The translations under genes were made by a program, and so were the position numbers. 40,613 nt of DNA from Planctomycetota bacterium (GTDB lineage: Bacteria > Planctomycetota > Phycisphaerae > Sedimentisphaerales > Anaerobacaceae): the NCBI GenBank assembly GCA_020351025.1, contig CP070728.1, positions 1,729,883-1,770,495 of the forward strand, written 5' to 3'. Below are positions 1-7,633 of the stretch, piece by piece. How positions within the stretch are numbered: position 1 is the first letter of the stretch; each line of letters starts with the position of its first letter. The notes under the pieces are model-generated. The model did not search any database. It had not been told where the DNA came from and saw only the letters and a program-made list of their open reading frames with translations.

Positions 1-212
1 GCTACATCAATATCGAGTGTGTCACCATCGACGATATTTACAACGGAAAAAGTTTTTTCGTGGTATCTTTCGAAATCTTGGGCCTTTACTTTTTCCCAGG
101 ACTCGGCTTGTGCTCGCCTCCTGCGACTAATCCCGCCGTCGTCGAGCCAGATAAAGACAATTGCTGCAAAAAAACACGCGGCGAATATAACAATTCGCCT
201 CCGACCGCTCAT
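1..212 (-). CDS. SNase-like (thermonuclease) protein, 5' part only
   Basis: An open frame on the complement starts at ATG 212-210 and runs off the left edge, giving 70 visible residues. Residues 4-6 are Arg-Arg-Arg, followed by a hydrophobic stretch (about 7-23) that looks like a signal anchor. A charged linker follows, then FSVVNIVDGDTLDID at about 54-68, which matches the first beta-strand signature of the staphylococcal nuclease fold (VxxVxDGDTL). The catalytic Arg/Glu residues of that family would lie beyond the window. It starts 40 nt after the lysC stop on the same strand, so cotranscription is possible but unproven. The expected role is a membrane-tethered or exported Ca-dependent nuclease. 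The fold call is fairly sure from this motif; activity is not shown. Confidence 0.72.
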   Translation of the reverse strand, partial: MSGRRRIVIFAACFFAAIVFIWLDDGGISRRRRAQAESWEKVKAQDFERYHEKTFSVVNIVDGDTLDIDV

Positions 213-252
213 CACATACGTAGGTCTCTTTGCTTTAGGCAACGGTGATTAA

Positions 253-1494
253 TCAGTCCTTTTTCGCCCGCCGTTCAGGCAATTTATCCAATTCAAAGGC
301 GGCAGAAACAGCCTGAAGGGCTTTGTCAGCCTGCTTTTTATCTACCACACAACTGATTCGAATTTCACTCGTCGTAATCGAATCGATATTAATATTTGCC
401 TCGGCCAAGGCCCCGAACATCTTCTCAGCCACGCCGTAATGGGTCCGCATACCAACACCAACAACAGATACCTCAGCAATATCGTCGCGAACAAAAATAG
501 TGTTACAATTAAGCTCAGCTTTGATTCGCTCTACTGCCTGCTTGGCCACAGACAAATCTGAAATTCCTATAATAAAAGAGACATTCGCCTTTTCCGGACC
601 GACTTCTGTTTGGACAATGTCGCTGACAACTACTTTGGCACTTGCTAACGAAGCAAAGATTTTAGCGGCATTGCCCGGCTTGTTATCCACGCCGACGAGG
701 TCTATTTTGGCCAGATCTTTTTGAATAGTGGCCCCTGAAACTACTATATCTTCCATTTGCGGCACCTCATGAGTAATTATTGTTCCATGTTTTTCCCTGG
801 AACTGCTTCTTACATGAATTTTGACATCATATTTTTTACCAAACTCGACGGCTCGAGGGTGCATAACGCCAGCCCCAAGGCTGGCCATCTCAAGTATTTC
901 ATCGTAACTAATCTGGTCGAGCTTTACAGCCCCTTTACATATCCGCGGGTCAGCTGCGTGAATTCCATCAACGTCGGTAAAGATTTCACACTCTTCGGCA
1001 CCGAGTGCGGCAGCCAATGCCACAGCCGTCGTATCAGAACCGCCCCTTCCAAGTGTGGTTATGTTGCCATCTTCATCTACGCCTTGAAAACCGGCAACAA
1101 GAACGATTCTGCCCTTGTCCAGCTGTTTGTGAATTCTCTCGGCATCGATGCTCTTTATCCTCGCTTTTGTATAGGCGTTGTCGGTAATCATTCGTATTTG
1201 GCTGCCTGTGAAACTGATAGCATCGCAACCGAGGGCATCAAGAGCCATAGCAAAAAGGGAGACGGTTTGCTGCTCGCCGGTGCTAAGCAGCTGGTCCATC
1301 TCGCGCTTTGGGGGGTCCGGATTAAGCTCGAGAGCGTCGGCGATAAGTTTGTCGGTCTGCTTGCCACGTGCTGAGGCGACTACTATGACCTGATAGCCGT
1401 TCTTAACCGCTTTAATTACGCGTTCAGCAGCCCGGCGTATTTTCTCTGCATCAGCAACTGAAGTTCCCCCGAACTTTTGTACAACTATAGCCAT
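253..1494 (-). CDS. lysC: Aspartate kinase (aspartokinase)
   Basis: Phosphorylates L-aspartate with ATP, the first step toward lysine, threonine and methionine. The 413-residue length fits the monofunctional Bacillus-type enzyme. The amino-kinase domain opens with KFGGTS at residues 7-12 and holds the GRGGSDTTAVALAAAL nucleotide/substrate loop near 150. Two C-terminal ACT domains follow, from about 270 and 345 (VSVVGVGMRTHYGVAEKMF), so feedback inhibition by a pathway amino acid is expected. Start is ATG 1494-1492 with a GGAG 9 nt upstream. It is third in a hom, candidate homoserine kinase, lysC series on one strand, which supports a threonine/methionine role. No fused homoserine dehydrogenase is present. 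Confidence 0.95.
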   Translation of the reverse strand: MAIVVQKFGGTSVADAEKIRRAAERVIKAVKNGYQVIVVASARGKQTDKLIADALELNPDPPKREMDQLLSTGEQQTVSLFAMALDALGCDAISFTGSQIRMITDNAYTKARIKSIDAERIHKQLDKGRIVLVAGFQGVDEDGNITTLGRGGSDTTAVALAAALGAEECEIFTDVDGIHAADPRICKGAVKLDQISYDEILEMASLGAGVMHPRAVEFGKKYDVKIHVRSSSREKHGTIITHEVPQMEDIVVSGATIQKDLAKIDLVGVDNKPGNAAKIFASLASAKVVVSDIVQTEVGPEKANVSFIIGISDLSVAKQAVERIKAELNCNTIFVRDDIAEVSVVGVGMRTHYGVAEKMFGALAEANINIDSITTSEIRISCVVDKKQADKALQAVSAAFELDKLPERRAKKD

Positions 1495-1545
1495 TTAGTC
1501 ATTCTCCGGGATTTAGACCTCGATTCATAATTAACAATCCGCCAC

Positions 1546-2733
1546 TTAGCTTTTTAAGAAATATTCCATTAACTCAAAACCATTATCAATTCTAAATCCG
1601 GACTTAGCGGCGTTGGCCTCGCTAAAAGTTGTATGCAAAATTCCGCTAACATCGACCCCAGCCATAGCAAAGGGTACAGGCTCATGTGAGTGAGCTCTGC
1701 TTAAAACAGGTGTGGGATGGTCCGGCAAAACAAGTATTCGCCATTTATCATAACGCTGTAATGCGTCAAGCACCGGCCCAACGATGAGTTTGTCGATTTG
1801 TTCGATAGCTTTCTTCTTCATCTCAACGCTGCCATTATGAGATGCCTCATCTGGCGCTTCGACGTGGACAAAAACAAGCTCATACTTCTTGAGAGCTTCT
1901 ATCGCAGCAGAAGCTTTTCCCTGATAATTTGTATCGACAAAGCCGGTGGCACCAGGAACATCGATGAGGTCAAAACCGATAAGCTTTGACAAACCTCTCA
2001 CAAGGTCGACAGCTGTGATAGCAGCTCCTTTGATACCAAATCGCTTTTGGAAACTTTCCAACCGAGCTTTTTTGCCCTGTCCCCAAAGCCAGATAGAGCT
2101 GACCTGATTTTCGCCGAGGTCACATCTTACTTTGTTAATGTCATGGTCAGCAAAGAGCTGTTGGGAGCGGGCCATTAAATCGATTAGTATCTCGGCTCCT
2201 TTGCCACGTGGTAAAATCTTTTCTATTAGAGTACCGATATAATCATGCGGAGGATATGTCTGAACATCAAAATCAAGCCCTTTGCAAACCAACAAGTTTC
2301 GATAGCTTATGCCTGCATAAAAATGGAACTTATCCCAAGCCAACCGGTTATTTAAGTCGTTTATTAATTTGGCAGCTTCTTCGGTAGAGATATGTCCGGC
2401 ACTGTGGTCTTCCATTTTGGCGTCGCAAATAGTAACGAGATTGCATCTGAAAACCCAATCATCAGCAGACAGCTTGATATCGCGTGCCACCGCTTCTATC
2501 GGCGCACGGCCGGAATAATATCGCCGTGGGTCATAACCCAGCAAACTCATCTGTGCAACGTCGCTGCCGGGCTCCAAACCGGTTGGAACAGTGCAGACAA
2601 GGCCCTGCCTGCCTTGTGTGCTGATTTTATCCATATTGGGTATCTCAGCGATTTGGAGCACAGTTCTGTTACCAAATTGTTCGAGCGGTTCGTCTGCTGC
2701 GCCATCAGGCACTATTATAGCATACTTTGTCAC
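1546..2733 (-). CDS. apgM: ApgM-like phosphoglycerate mutase family protein, candidate homoserine kinase
   Basis: A 395-residue alkaline-phosphatase-superfamily protein of the archaeal-type cofactor-independent phosphoglycerate mutase family. The first metal-ligand segment is VPDGAAD (residues 8-14). GSDVAQMSLLGYDP at 56-69 carries Ser57, the likely phosphorylated serine, and LPDHPTP plus RAHSHEPVPF near the C-terminus supply further Asp/His ligands. The start is GTG at 2733-2731, whose first base is the last base of the hom TAG stop, with GGAGG just upstream, so translation is coupled to hom. In the literature a subfamily of ApgM relatives next to hom is called proposed homoserine kinase. 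That role is favoured here by the position between hom and lysC, but a glycolytic mutase cannot be excluded. Confidence 0.85.
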   Translation of the reverse strand: MTKYAIIVPDGAADEPLEQFGNRTVLQIAEIPNMDKISTQGRQGLVCTVPTGLEPGSDVAQMSLLGYDPRRYYSGRAPIEAVARDIKLSADDWVFRCNLVTICDAKMEDHSAGHISTEEAAKLINDLNNRLAWDKFHFYAGISYRNLLVCKGLDFDVQTYPPHDYIGTLIEKILPRGKGAEILIDLMARSQQLFADHDINKVRCDLGENQVSSIWLWGQGKKARLESFQKRFGIKGAAITAVDLVRGLSKLIGFDLIDVPGATGFVDTNYQGKASAAIEALKKYELVFVHVEAPDEASHNGSVEMKKKAIEQIDKLIVGPVLDALQRYDKWRILVLPDHPTPVLSRAHSHEPVPFAMAGVDVSGILHTTFSEANAAKSGFRIDNGFELMEYFLKS

Positions 2734-4055
2734 TAATCCTTATCCTCCGGTATATCAACTATCCTTATACAGACCGGTTTGCTGCAAACGGTATCGAGTT
2801 TATCGAGACCATCGAGGGCAGCGGTCAGTTTACTTTGTTTGTTTGGGTGAGTAGCTATAACGACAGGTACGGTGTTGTCCGGGCCGCGGCCTTCGTGCTG
2901 CAAAACGCCTGATATGCTGATAGCATTTTCAGCAAGTATCTTTCCAATCTGGGCAAATACGCCAGGCTGGTCCTTAACCATTACCCTGACATAAAACCTA
3001 CTCACAGTATCACCGATTTTCTCAATCATCGGCGCTGTTTTGCTTCGAGATTTCAGGCGCAGGTGCCGAAAACTGGTGGCGGAATTGCCGAGAGCAACAT
3101 CGATAATATCGGCGACGACCGCACTGGCGGCAGGCATCATTCCCGCACCTCGACCATAATACATTACCTGGCCTATGGCACTGCCGAATATACTAACTGC
3201 ATTAAAAGAACCATCGATGTTTGCAAGTCGGTTGTCCTTGGCTATGAAAGAAGGATGCACTCGCAGAGAAATCCTGTTGTCCTTACTCTTTTGCCCGATC
3301 GCCAACAGCTTAAGGATATATCCCATTTCGCCGCCGTAGCGGATGTCGGCTTTTGAAATTTCTTCAATTCCCTCAACAAAAACATCATCAAGTGTGATTT
3401 CACATCCAAAGGCAATAGAAGCTAAAATAGTAAGTTTATGAGCACTGTCACCGCCACTAATATCCAAGGTCGGGTCAGCTTCGGCATAACCCTTTTGTTT
3501 TGCCTGCGTCAGAGCCTCAGCAAAGTCTTCGTCTTTGTTGGTCATATTTGAGAGGATGTAGTTGCAGGTTCCATTGACGATGCCATACATTGCAGAGATA
3601 TTATTTGCGGCGAGTCCCGTTCTTATTCCTGATACGATAGGTATGCCGCCGGCACAACTGGCCTCAAATGCTATGCAGCGGCCGTTCTCAAGGGCAGCTC
3701 TATAAAGTTCATTACCATGCTCAGCTAAAAGGGCCTTATTGGCGGTAACAACATCCTTGCCTGCTTTAAGCATTTTGAGCTGAATCTGCTTTGCTGCCTT
3801 GGTCCCACCGACCAACTCGACTCCAATTTGAATAGCGTCGTTTTTCAAAAGCTTATCGAAATCATTGGTAAGGATACCCGTTGGCAATTTTAGCGGCCTG
3901 GCAGAGTCCGTATCAATATCCACAACACAGGCAAGTTCCAGTCGCAGACCGGTCTTGGCCGCTATGGAATCAGCCTCATCAAGTATTAGCTTTGCAACAC
4001 CACAACCAACGGTGCCAAAGCCAACAAGCCCAACTTTTACAATCTTCTCATCCAT
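2733..4055 (-). CDS. hom: Homoserine dehydrogenase
   Basis: Reduces aspartate semialdehyde to homoserine with NAD(P)H, the branch point to threonine and methionine. The 440-residue chain starts with a Rossmann GFGTVG motif (12-17). It has the dimerisation/catalytic segment with GIVNGTCNYILSNM near 160 and the KLTILASIAFG region near 210, and ends in an ACT domain (from about 350, VMVKDQPGVFAQIGKIL). That is the regulated Bacillus-type architecture. It is the first gene of the hom, apgM-like, lysC series; its TAG overlaps the next GTG by one base. The upstream spacer is an unusual 7-bp repeat array containing a possible promoter, and the last array unit (GAGGTAT) could serve as ribosome binding site. 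Confidence 0.96.
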   Translation of the reverse strand: MDEKIVKVGLVGFGTVGCGVAKLILDEADSIAAKTGLRLELACVVDIDTDSARPLKLPTGILTNDFDKLLKNDAIQIGVELVGGTKAAKQIQLKMLKAGKDVVTANKALLAEHGNELYRAALENGRCIAFEASCAGGIPIVSGIRTGLAANNISAMYGIVNGTCNYILSNMTNKDEDFAEALTQAKQKGYAEADPTLDISGGDSAHKLTILASIAFGCEITLDDVFVEGIEEISKADIRYGGEMGYILKLLAIGQKSKDNRISLRVHPSFIAKDNRLANIDGSFNAVSIFGSAIGQVMYYGRGAGMMPAASAVVADIIDVALGNSATSFRHLRLKSRSKTAPMIEKIGDTVSRFYVRVMVKDQPGVFAQIGKILAENAISISGVLQHEGRGPDNTVPVVIATHPNKQSKLTAALDGLDKLDTVCSKPVCIRIVDIPEDKD

Positions 4056-4057
4056 TT

Positions 4058-4138
4058 ATACCTCGTTTCTCGCAAATCGTGTTTCGTGGTTTGTAGTTTA
4101 TAAATTCGGTAGCCAATAGTCAATAATCAATCCATTCC
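4058..4138. repeat. Degenerate 7-bp tandem array upstream of hom
   Basis: Read on the minus strand, 4099-4058 divides into six 7-bp units of the pattern RARNNNC (for example AAACTAC, AAACCAC, GAAACAC). The first pairs differ by only one or two bases. After a 4-bp break, 4104-4138 holds a second 7-bp series on the plus strand whose core units are AGCCAAT, AGTCAAT and AATCAAT (4111-4131, adjacent units 6/7 identical). The array ends 2 bp before the hom ATG. The phase is seen directly; function is unknown. Confidence 0.6.
4095..4123 (-). promoter_or_regulatory. Possible promoter of the hom operon
   Basis: On the minus strand TTGACT (4123-4118) is followed after 17 bp by TAAACT (4100-4095). Transcription would start near 4088, about 33 nt before the hom ATG. 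The -35-like box lies inside the 7-bp repeat array, so the match could be a by-product of the repeat. Confidence 0.35.
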
Positions 4139-4189
4139 AGTCAAGTAAAAACCATTAAGCCCCGAGACTATAAGCAGACGAAATAATCA

Positions 4190-4990
4190 CTATAATCTCT
4201 CAGTGTTTATTATTCTGGAGAACTCGTCACGGTTAAGAAACGCATCAAGACCCTTTGGATTATGCTTTGCAAGCATTTTTATGGTTGCAGCAAATTTTTT
4301 ATCAAGACCTGCGACACAATACTCCGGTCGGGTTGACCGCGAGGCAGGTAGCTGAATCTGATAAGCGTGCAGTGTCAGTCGGCGTATGAGAGGTTTTTCG
4401 GCCTGGTCTTTGCCGAGTCGATAATCTGATTTAAAGTCGGATAGAAAAAAACACCTGTTTATACCATACACCGGGTCAATTGCCAAAGGTAGTCCAACGC
4501 TGGGTAGATGAACGCGGATTTGATGAGTTCGGCCGGTCAACGGTTGAACAGCTAACAAAGCAGCTGTGCCAAAATCAGCAAGCAGTCTCCAGTTGGTGAT
4601 TGATTCCTTACCCTTCTTGTGGTCGATGCACATAATCTCGGTGTTTTTGCGATTTCGGGCTAAAGGTGCATCGATTATACCTTGCTGACCGGCTACCTTG
4701 CCGGTTACGATAGCGAGATATGTTTTGTTAATCTGCCTTTTCGCAAAGTAGCCCGAGAATAAAGACTGAGCTTCCACGTTGCGGGCTAAAATCATCACGC
4801 CGGAAGTATCTTTATCAAGCCGATGTACCAAACGCAATTTGCCGGATATCTGTTGTTTTAACTGTCGAGCGAGAATATCAACAAGCTCAACAGCACCGCT
4901 GCGGTCATAAGTTACCGATACGCCAGCGGGCTTATTAATGACAAGAATGTCATCATCCTGATACATTATTTCGATGCGCGTTTTCAACAT
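4190..4990 (-). CDS. RluA-family pseudouridine synthase
   Basis: Isomerises uridine to pseudouridine in rRNA or tRNA. The RluA signature HRLDKDTSGVMILARN sits near residues 60-75 and contains the catalytic Asp (HRLDxDTSG). It is preceded by the usual first strand and loop (YQDDDILVINKPAGVSV, from about 10). GRTHQIRVHLPSVGLPLAIDPVYG near 155 is the second conserved family block. There is no N-terminal S4 domain, so this is a short RluA/RluC-like form. I use ATG 4990 (266 residues), preceded by GAGAG, instead of the TTG 18 nt upstream. It stands alone between hom and the divergent ykgJ-like gene; the exact target base cannot be told from sequence. Confidence 0.9.
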   Translation of the reverse strand: MLKTRIEIMYQDDDILVINKPAGVSVTYDRSGAVELVDILARQLKQQISGKLRLVHRLDKDTSGVMILARNVEAQSLFSGYFAKRQINKTYLAIVTGKVAGQQGIIDAPLARNRKNTEIMCIDHKKGKESITNWRLLADFGTAALLAVQPLTGRTHQIRVHLPSVGLPLAIDPVYGINRCFFLSDFKSDYRLGKDQAEKPLIRRLTLHAYQIQLPASRSTRPEYCVAGLDKKFAATIKMLAKHNPKGLDAFLNRDEFSRIINTERL

Positions 4991-5179
4991 TTGTTTTCTC
5001 TCAAGCAAAATGCATATTATAAAAGTTACATCGATAAATTACTATAGACCAGCCGTCCCTCATCAGTTTGTTGCTAAAAACTGCCAAAAAACCGGCACTG
5101 AACGAGGTCAGAACAGCGGACCTTCATCCGTCCGTGTGCAAGATTACCAAGGTACTCACGAACATTGGCCTTGCAATTC

Positions 5180-5208
5180 TTGACGGCAGAGCGCTAATAG
5201 CTTATATT
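5180..5208 (+). promoter_or_regulatory. Sigma-70-type promoter for the ykgJ-like/hisS operon
   Basis: TTGACG (5180-5185), 17-bp spacer, TATATT (5203-5208). The start would fall near 5215, some 33 nt before the ATG at 5248. Boxes and spacing are close to consensus. Confidence 0.55.
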
Positions 5209-5247
5209 CTACAGTGTAGAACGGATGCAGTATCGGAGTTTATTGCA

Positions 5248-5709
5248 ATGGCGAAGAATAATCAGTGTGGCAAGTGCACAGGATTGTGCTGCCAATATTT
5301 TGCCCTGCCAATCGATACGCCGAAGGACAAGGGTGATTACGATGATATAAGATGGTTTCTATGCCATAAAGATATAACGGTGTTTGTGGAAGACGGTGAT
5401 TGGTATATCAATATAAAAAACAAGTGCAAGTACCTCTCTGAAAAAGACAACAGATGCCGGATTTATAATAAAAGGCCAAGGATTTGCAGGAAATATCGCC
5501 ACGGCATCTGCGATTATGTCGAAGGTGAGTATGACTACGAACTGCATTTTATCAACGACAAGCAACTGGAAGACCATATAAAAATAAAATATGTCAACAA
5601 TGCGACAAAGAAAGCAAAAGCAAAAAGGAAAAAGAGAAAAGCAAAAAAAGATGAAGATACCACCGGTAAAAGGCACGAGGGATTTCTATCCTGCGGATAT
5701 GGCCGTTAG
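5248..5709 (+). CDS. YkgJ-family cysteine-cluster protein
   Basis: A 153-residue protein with the family's N-terminal cluster CGKCTGLCC (Cys7, 10, 14, 15), followed by Cys39, Cys60 (KCKYL), Cys70 (CRIYNKRPRICRKY) and Cys88. This is the UPF0153/YkgJ pattern, thought to bind zinc or an iron-sulfur cluster; no reaction is established. I chose ATG 5248 because GGAG lies 10 nt upstream, it follows the promoter at 5180-5208, and the N-terminus then begins right at the Cys cluster; the open frame extends upstream without homology. The last 20 codons share DNA with hisS in another frame. They form a Lys/Arg-rich tail that may simply reflect that overlap. Confidence 0.82.
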   Translation: MAKNNQCGKCTGLCCQYFALPIDTPKDKGDYDDIRWFLCHKDITVFVEDGDWYINIKNKCKYLSEKDNRCRIYNKRPRICRKYRHGICDYVEGEYDYELHFINDKQLEDHIKIKYVNNATKKAKAKRKKRKAKKDEDTTGKRHEGFLSCGYGR

Positions 5710-6982
5710 AAACTGGATGATTGACGGCTGGAAGAAGGTATCTCTGCGCAATGGGTTCGAGGAATATGACGGGCCGATATTCGAGTATCTCAAGATGTTT
5801 CAGTTAAAAAGCGGCGACGAAATCGTCGAGCAGCTTTTCTCACTAAAAGACCGCGGCGGCAGAGAACTGGCAATTAGGCCGGAAATTACCCCCACGCTTG
5901 CAAGAATGGTAAACCAGAAGATTAGTTCTCTGCCGAAACCCATAAAGTGGTTTTCGGTACCGAGATTGTGCAGGGCTGAGCGTCCCCAGCGAGGGCGGCT
6001 TCGCGAATTCTTCCAGTGGAATATCGATATAATCGGCGTAGATGATGTGTTAGCTGACGCTGAGACGATATTCTGCGCTTTAGATTACCTGCAGGAGGTG
6101 GGCCTGACACCAAATGATATCGTAGTGAAAATATCCAACAGGAAGATGCTGGCGGCAATATTACAGTCAATCGGCATATCCCAAGGCGAATTGGAACCAT
6201 TATATGCTGTTCTCGACAAGCGCGATAAGCTGCCTCAGGAAGCTTTTGAAGAAATGCTAACGAAGCAAGTTGGTGATGAAAACAAACGTACATTAATTCT
6301 CAAACTTATGACAGTTGAATCAATCGAACAAATTAGCTCTGTGGTAGAACTGAGCAAAACAGCAAAAGAATCTGTGGACGAATTAGGCCGATTGTTTGAG
6401 CTATTGGATGTTATGGGGGCAGGTGACTTCTGCGTGTTCGATATCGGCATAGTTCGCGGGTTAGCCTATTATACCGGTATTGTGTATGAGATTTACGATA
6501 AGGAAAGCGAGCTTCGGGCAATTGGTGGAGGAGGCAGATATGATAATTTGCTGAAGCAATTTGGCGGCCCGAACATACCAGCTACCGGCTTTGGTGTAGG
6601 CGATTGCGTTCTGGCAATACTTCTTGAGGAAAAAGGACTGCTTAAGCCGAAACCTCAGGAATTAGATTATTTTATCACCTTCGTCAGCAATATAACCTTT
6701 AACGACAAAGAAGGAAACATCCAATCTACACCGGAAGATGAAATGGTGAAACTGACAGCAAAGTTAAGAAGATTGGGGTTGAAAGCCGATTTCAGTTATA
6801 AACTTACTGAAAGTTTGAGTAAAAAACTTAAAGAAGCCTCAACCCGTAATGCCCAAAAGTGCATAATTATTGGTGAAGAATTTAAGGATAATCAACTTTC
6901 AGTCAAAGATATGGCAACGGGTCAGCAGGAACTGGTTGACATAAATAAATTTTTAGCAGAAGTCAAACTTCAGTCAAGATGA
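5651..6982 (+). CDS. hisS: Histidyl-tRNA synthetase
   Basis: Charges tRNA-His. This class II synthetase has 443 residues from ATG 5651. The N-terminus IPPVKGTRDFYP is the normal start of HisRS, so the in-frame ATG at 5591 would add a spurious Lys-rich leader. Motif 2 is seen as FSVPRLCRAERPQRGRLREF near 103-122. The histidine-binding signature RGLAYYTGIVYEIYD lies near 270, and GGGGRYDNLL, then the motif 3 region GFGVGDCVLAILL, follow. The anticodon-binding domain makes up the last 100 residues. It overlaps the ykgJ-like gene by 59 nt and the next gene by ATGA (6979-6982), indicating one transcript. Confidence 0.96.
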   Translation: MKIPPVKGTRDFYPADMAVRNWMIDGWKKVSLRNGFEEYDGPIFEYLKMFQLKSGDEIVEQLFSLKDRGGRELAIRPEITPTLARMVNQKISSLPKPIKWFSVPRLCRAERPQRGRLREFFQWNIDIIGVDDVLADAETIFCALDYLQEVGLTPNDIVVKISNRKMLAAILQSIGISQGELEPLYAVLDKRDKLPQEAFEEMLTKQVGDENKRTLILKLMTVESIEQISSVVELSKTAKESVDELGRLFELLDVMGAGDFCVFDIGIVRGLAYYTGIVYEIYDKESELRAIGGGGRYDNLLKQFGGPNIPATGFGVGDCVLAILLEEKGLLKPKPQELDYFITFVSNITFNDKEGNIQSTPEDEMVKLTAKLRRLGLKADFSYKLTESLSKKLKEASTRNAQKCIIIGEEFKDNQLSVKDMATGQQELVDINKFLAEVKLQSR

Positions 6983-7494
6983 AGGAACTTTCTCCCAACC
7001 ATTACGAGCGGGCCTTCGAGAATTGGTTGATTGATAATCGCATTCAATACATCGCAGTCGATGAACATAAGCGAGCGGCCTTTGGACGCTCTAAAATTAA
7101 AAGCTTCGATTTTCTACTATATCCAAGCAACCAGCAAGTAATAATAGCCGAGGTCAAAGGTAGACTTTTCAAGGGAACCAGCTTTGCCAAATTGGCTGGT
7201 TTTGAATGCTGGGTAACAGCTGAGGATATCGATGGGCTCGCCCGATGGCAGGAGATTTTCGGGCCGGGCCATAAGGCTGTTTTTGTTTTCGCCTACAAGA
7301 TGGAGAAAATAGACATCGACTTTGACGGCAGGGACGTCTATGATTTTGATGCAAACAGATATGTATTTTTCGCTGTTAAGTTAGACGAATATCGAGAGTT
7401 TATGAAACGCCGCAGCCCGAAATGGCAGACAGTAACGCTGCCAGCCGACAAATTCCGCCAGTGCGCGGTCCAAATGCAAAATTTGCTGTTCTAA
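6979..7494 (+). CDS. HYExAFE family protein, possible PD-(D/E)xK nuclease fold
   Basis: A 171-residue protein with HYERAFE at residues 8-14, the motif that names the HYExAFE family, which I know mainly from planctomycetes. Downstream, FDFLLYPSNQQVIIAEVKGR holds Asp44, Glu58 and Lys60, the spacing of a PD-(D/E)xK nuclease core (D...ExK after a beta-strand). This catalytic reading is inference. The ATG overlaps the hisS stop (ATGA), so the protein is translationally coupled to hisS. That coupling may mean a role in tRNA or nucleic acid handling, or simple transcription economy. No signal peptide or membrane segment is visible. Confidence 0.8.
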   Translation: MKELSPNHYERAFENWLIDNRIQYIAVDEHKRAAFGRSKIKSFDFLLYPSNQQVIIAEVKGRLFKGTSFAKLAGFECWVTAEDIDGLARWQEIFGPGHKAVFVFAYKMEKIDIDFDGRDVYDFDANRYVFFAVKLDEYREFMKRRSPKWQTVTLPADKFRQCAVQMQNLLF

Positions 7495-7581
7495 TAAAAA
7501 GCAGAATTAGAAAATATACAACACCAACTTCACTTTCAAGCGATTAGAAATCACAGTGCAACTGCTCGTGTAAGTTTGTAG

Positions 7582-7606
7582 TTCGAGGCGAAATTTCTCG
7601 CTCGAA
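7582..7606 (+). other. Imperfect hairpin upstream of rsmD
   Basis: TTCGA(G)GCGA and TCGCTCGAA form a 9-bp stem with one bulged G and a 6-nt loop. It lies in the 139-bp spacer between the HYExAFE gene and rsmD, 27 bp before the rsmD ATG. No T-tract follows, so a simple intrinsic terminator is unlikely; it may be a processing or regulatory stem. Confidence 0.35.
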
Positions 7607-7633
7607 AGCGGCTGTTATAGTATATTGTGCCGG

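Noticed and set aside
757-1374. 205-residue plus-strand open frame opposite lysC
   Set aside because: It is antisense to a fully conserved aspartokinase gene, has no family-like motif and no ribosome binding site.
4058-4138. CRISPR array
   Set aside because: Units are only 7 bp, degenerate and without spacers; no cas gene is in the window.
5068-5247. N-terminal extension of the ykgJ-like gene
   Set aside because: The promoter and the GGAG lie inside this stretch and the family normally begins at the Cys cluster, so ATG 5248 was used.
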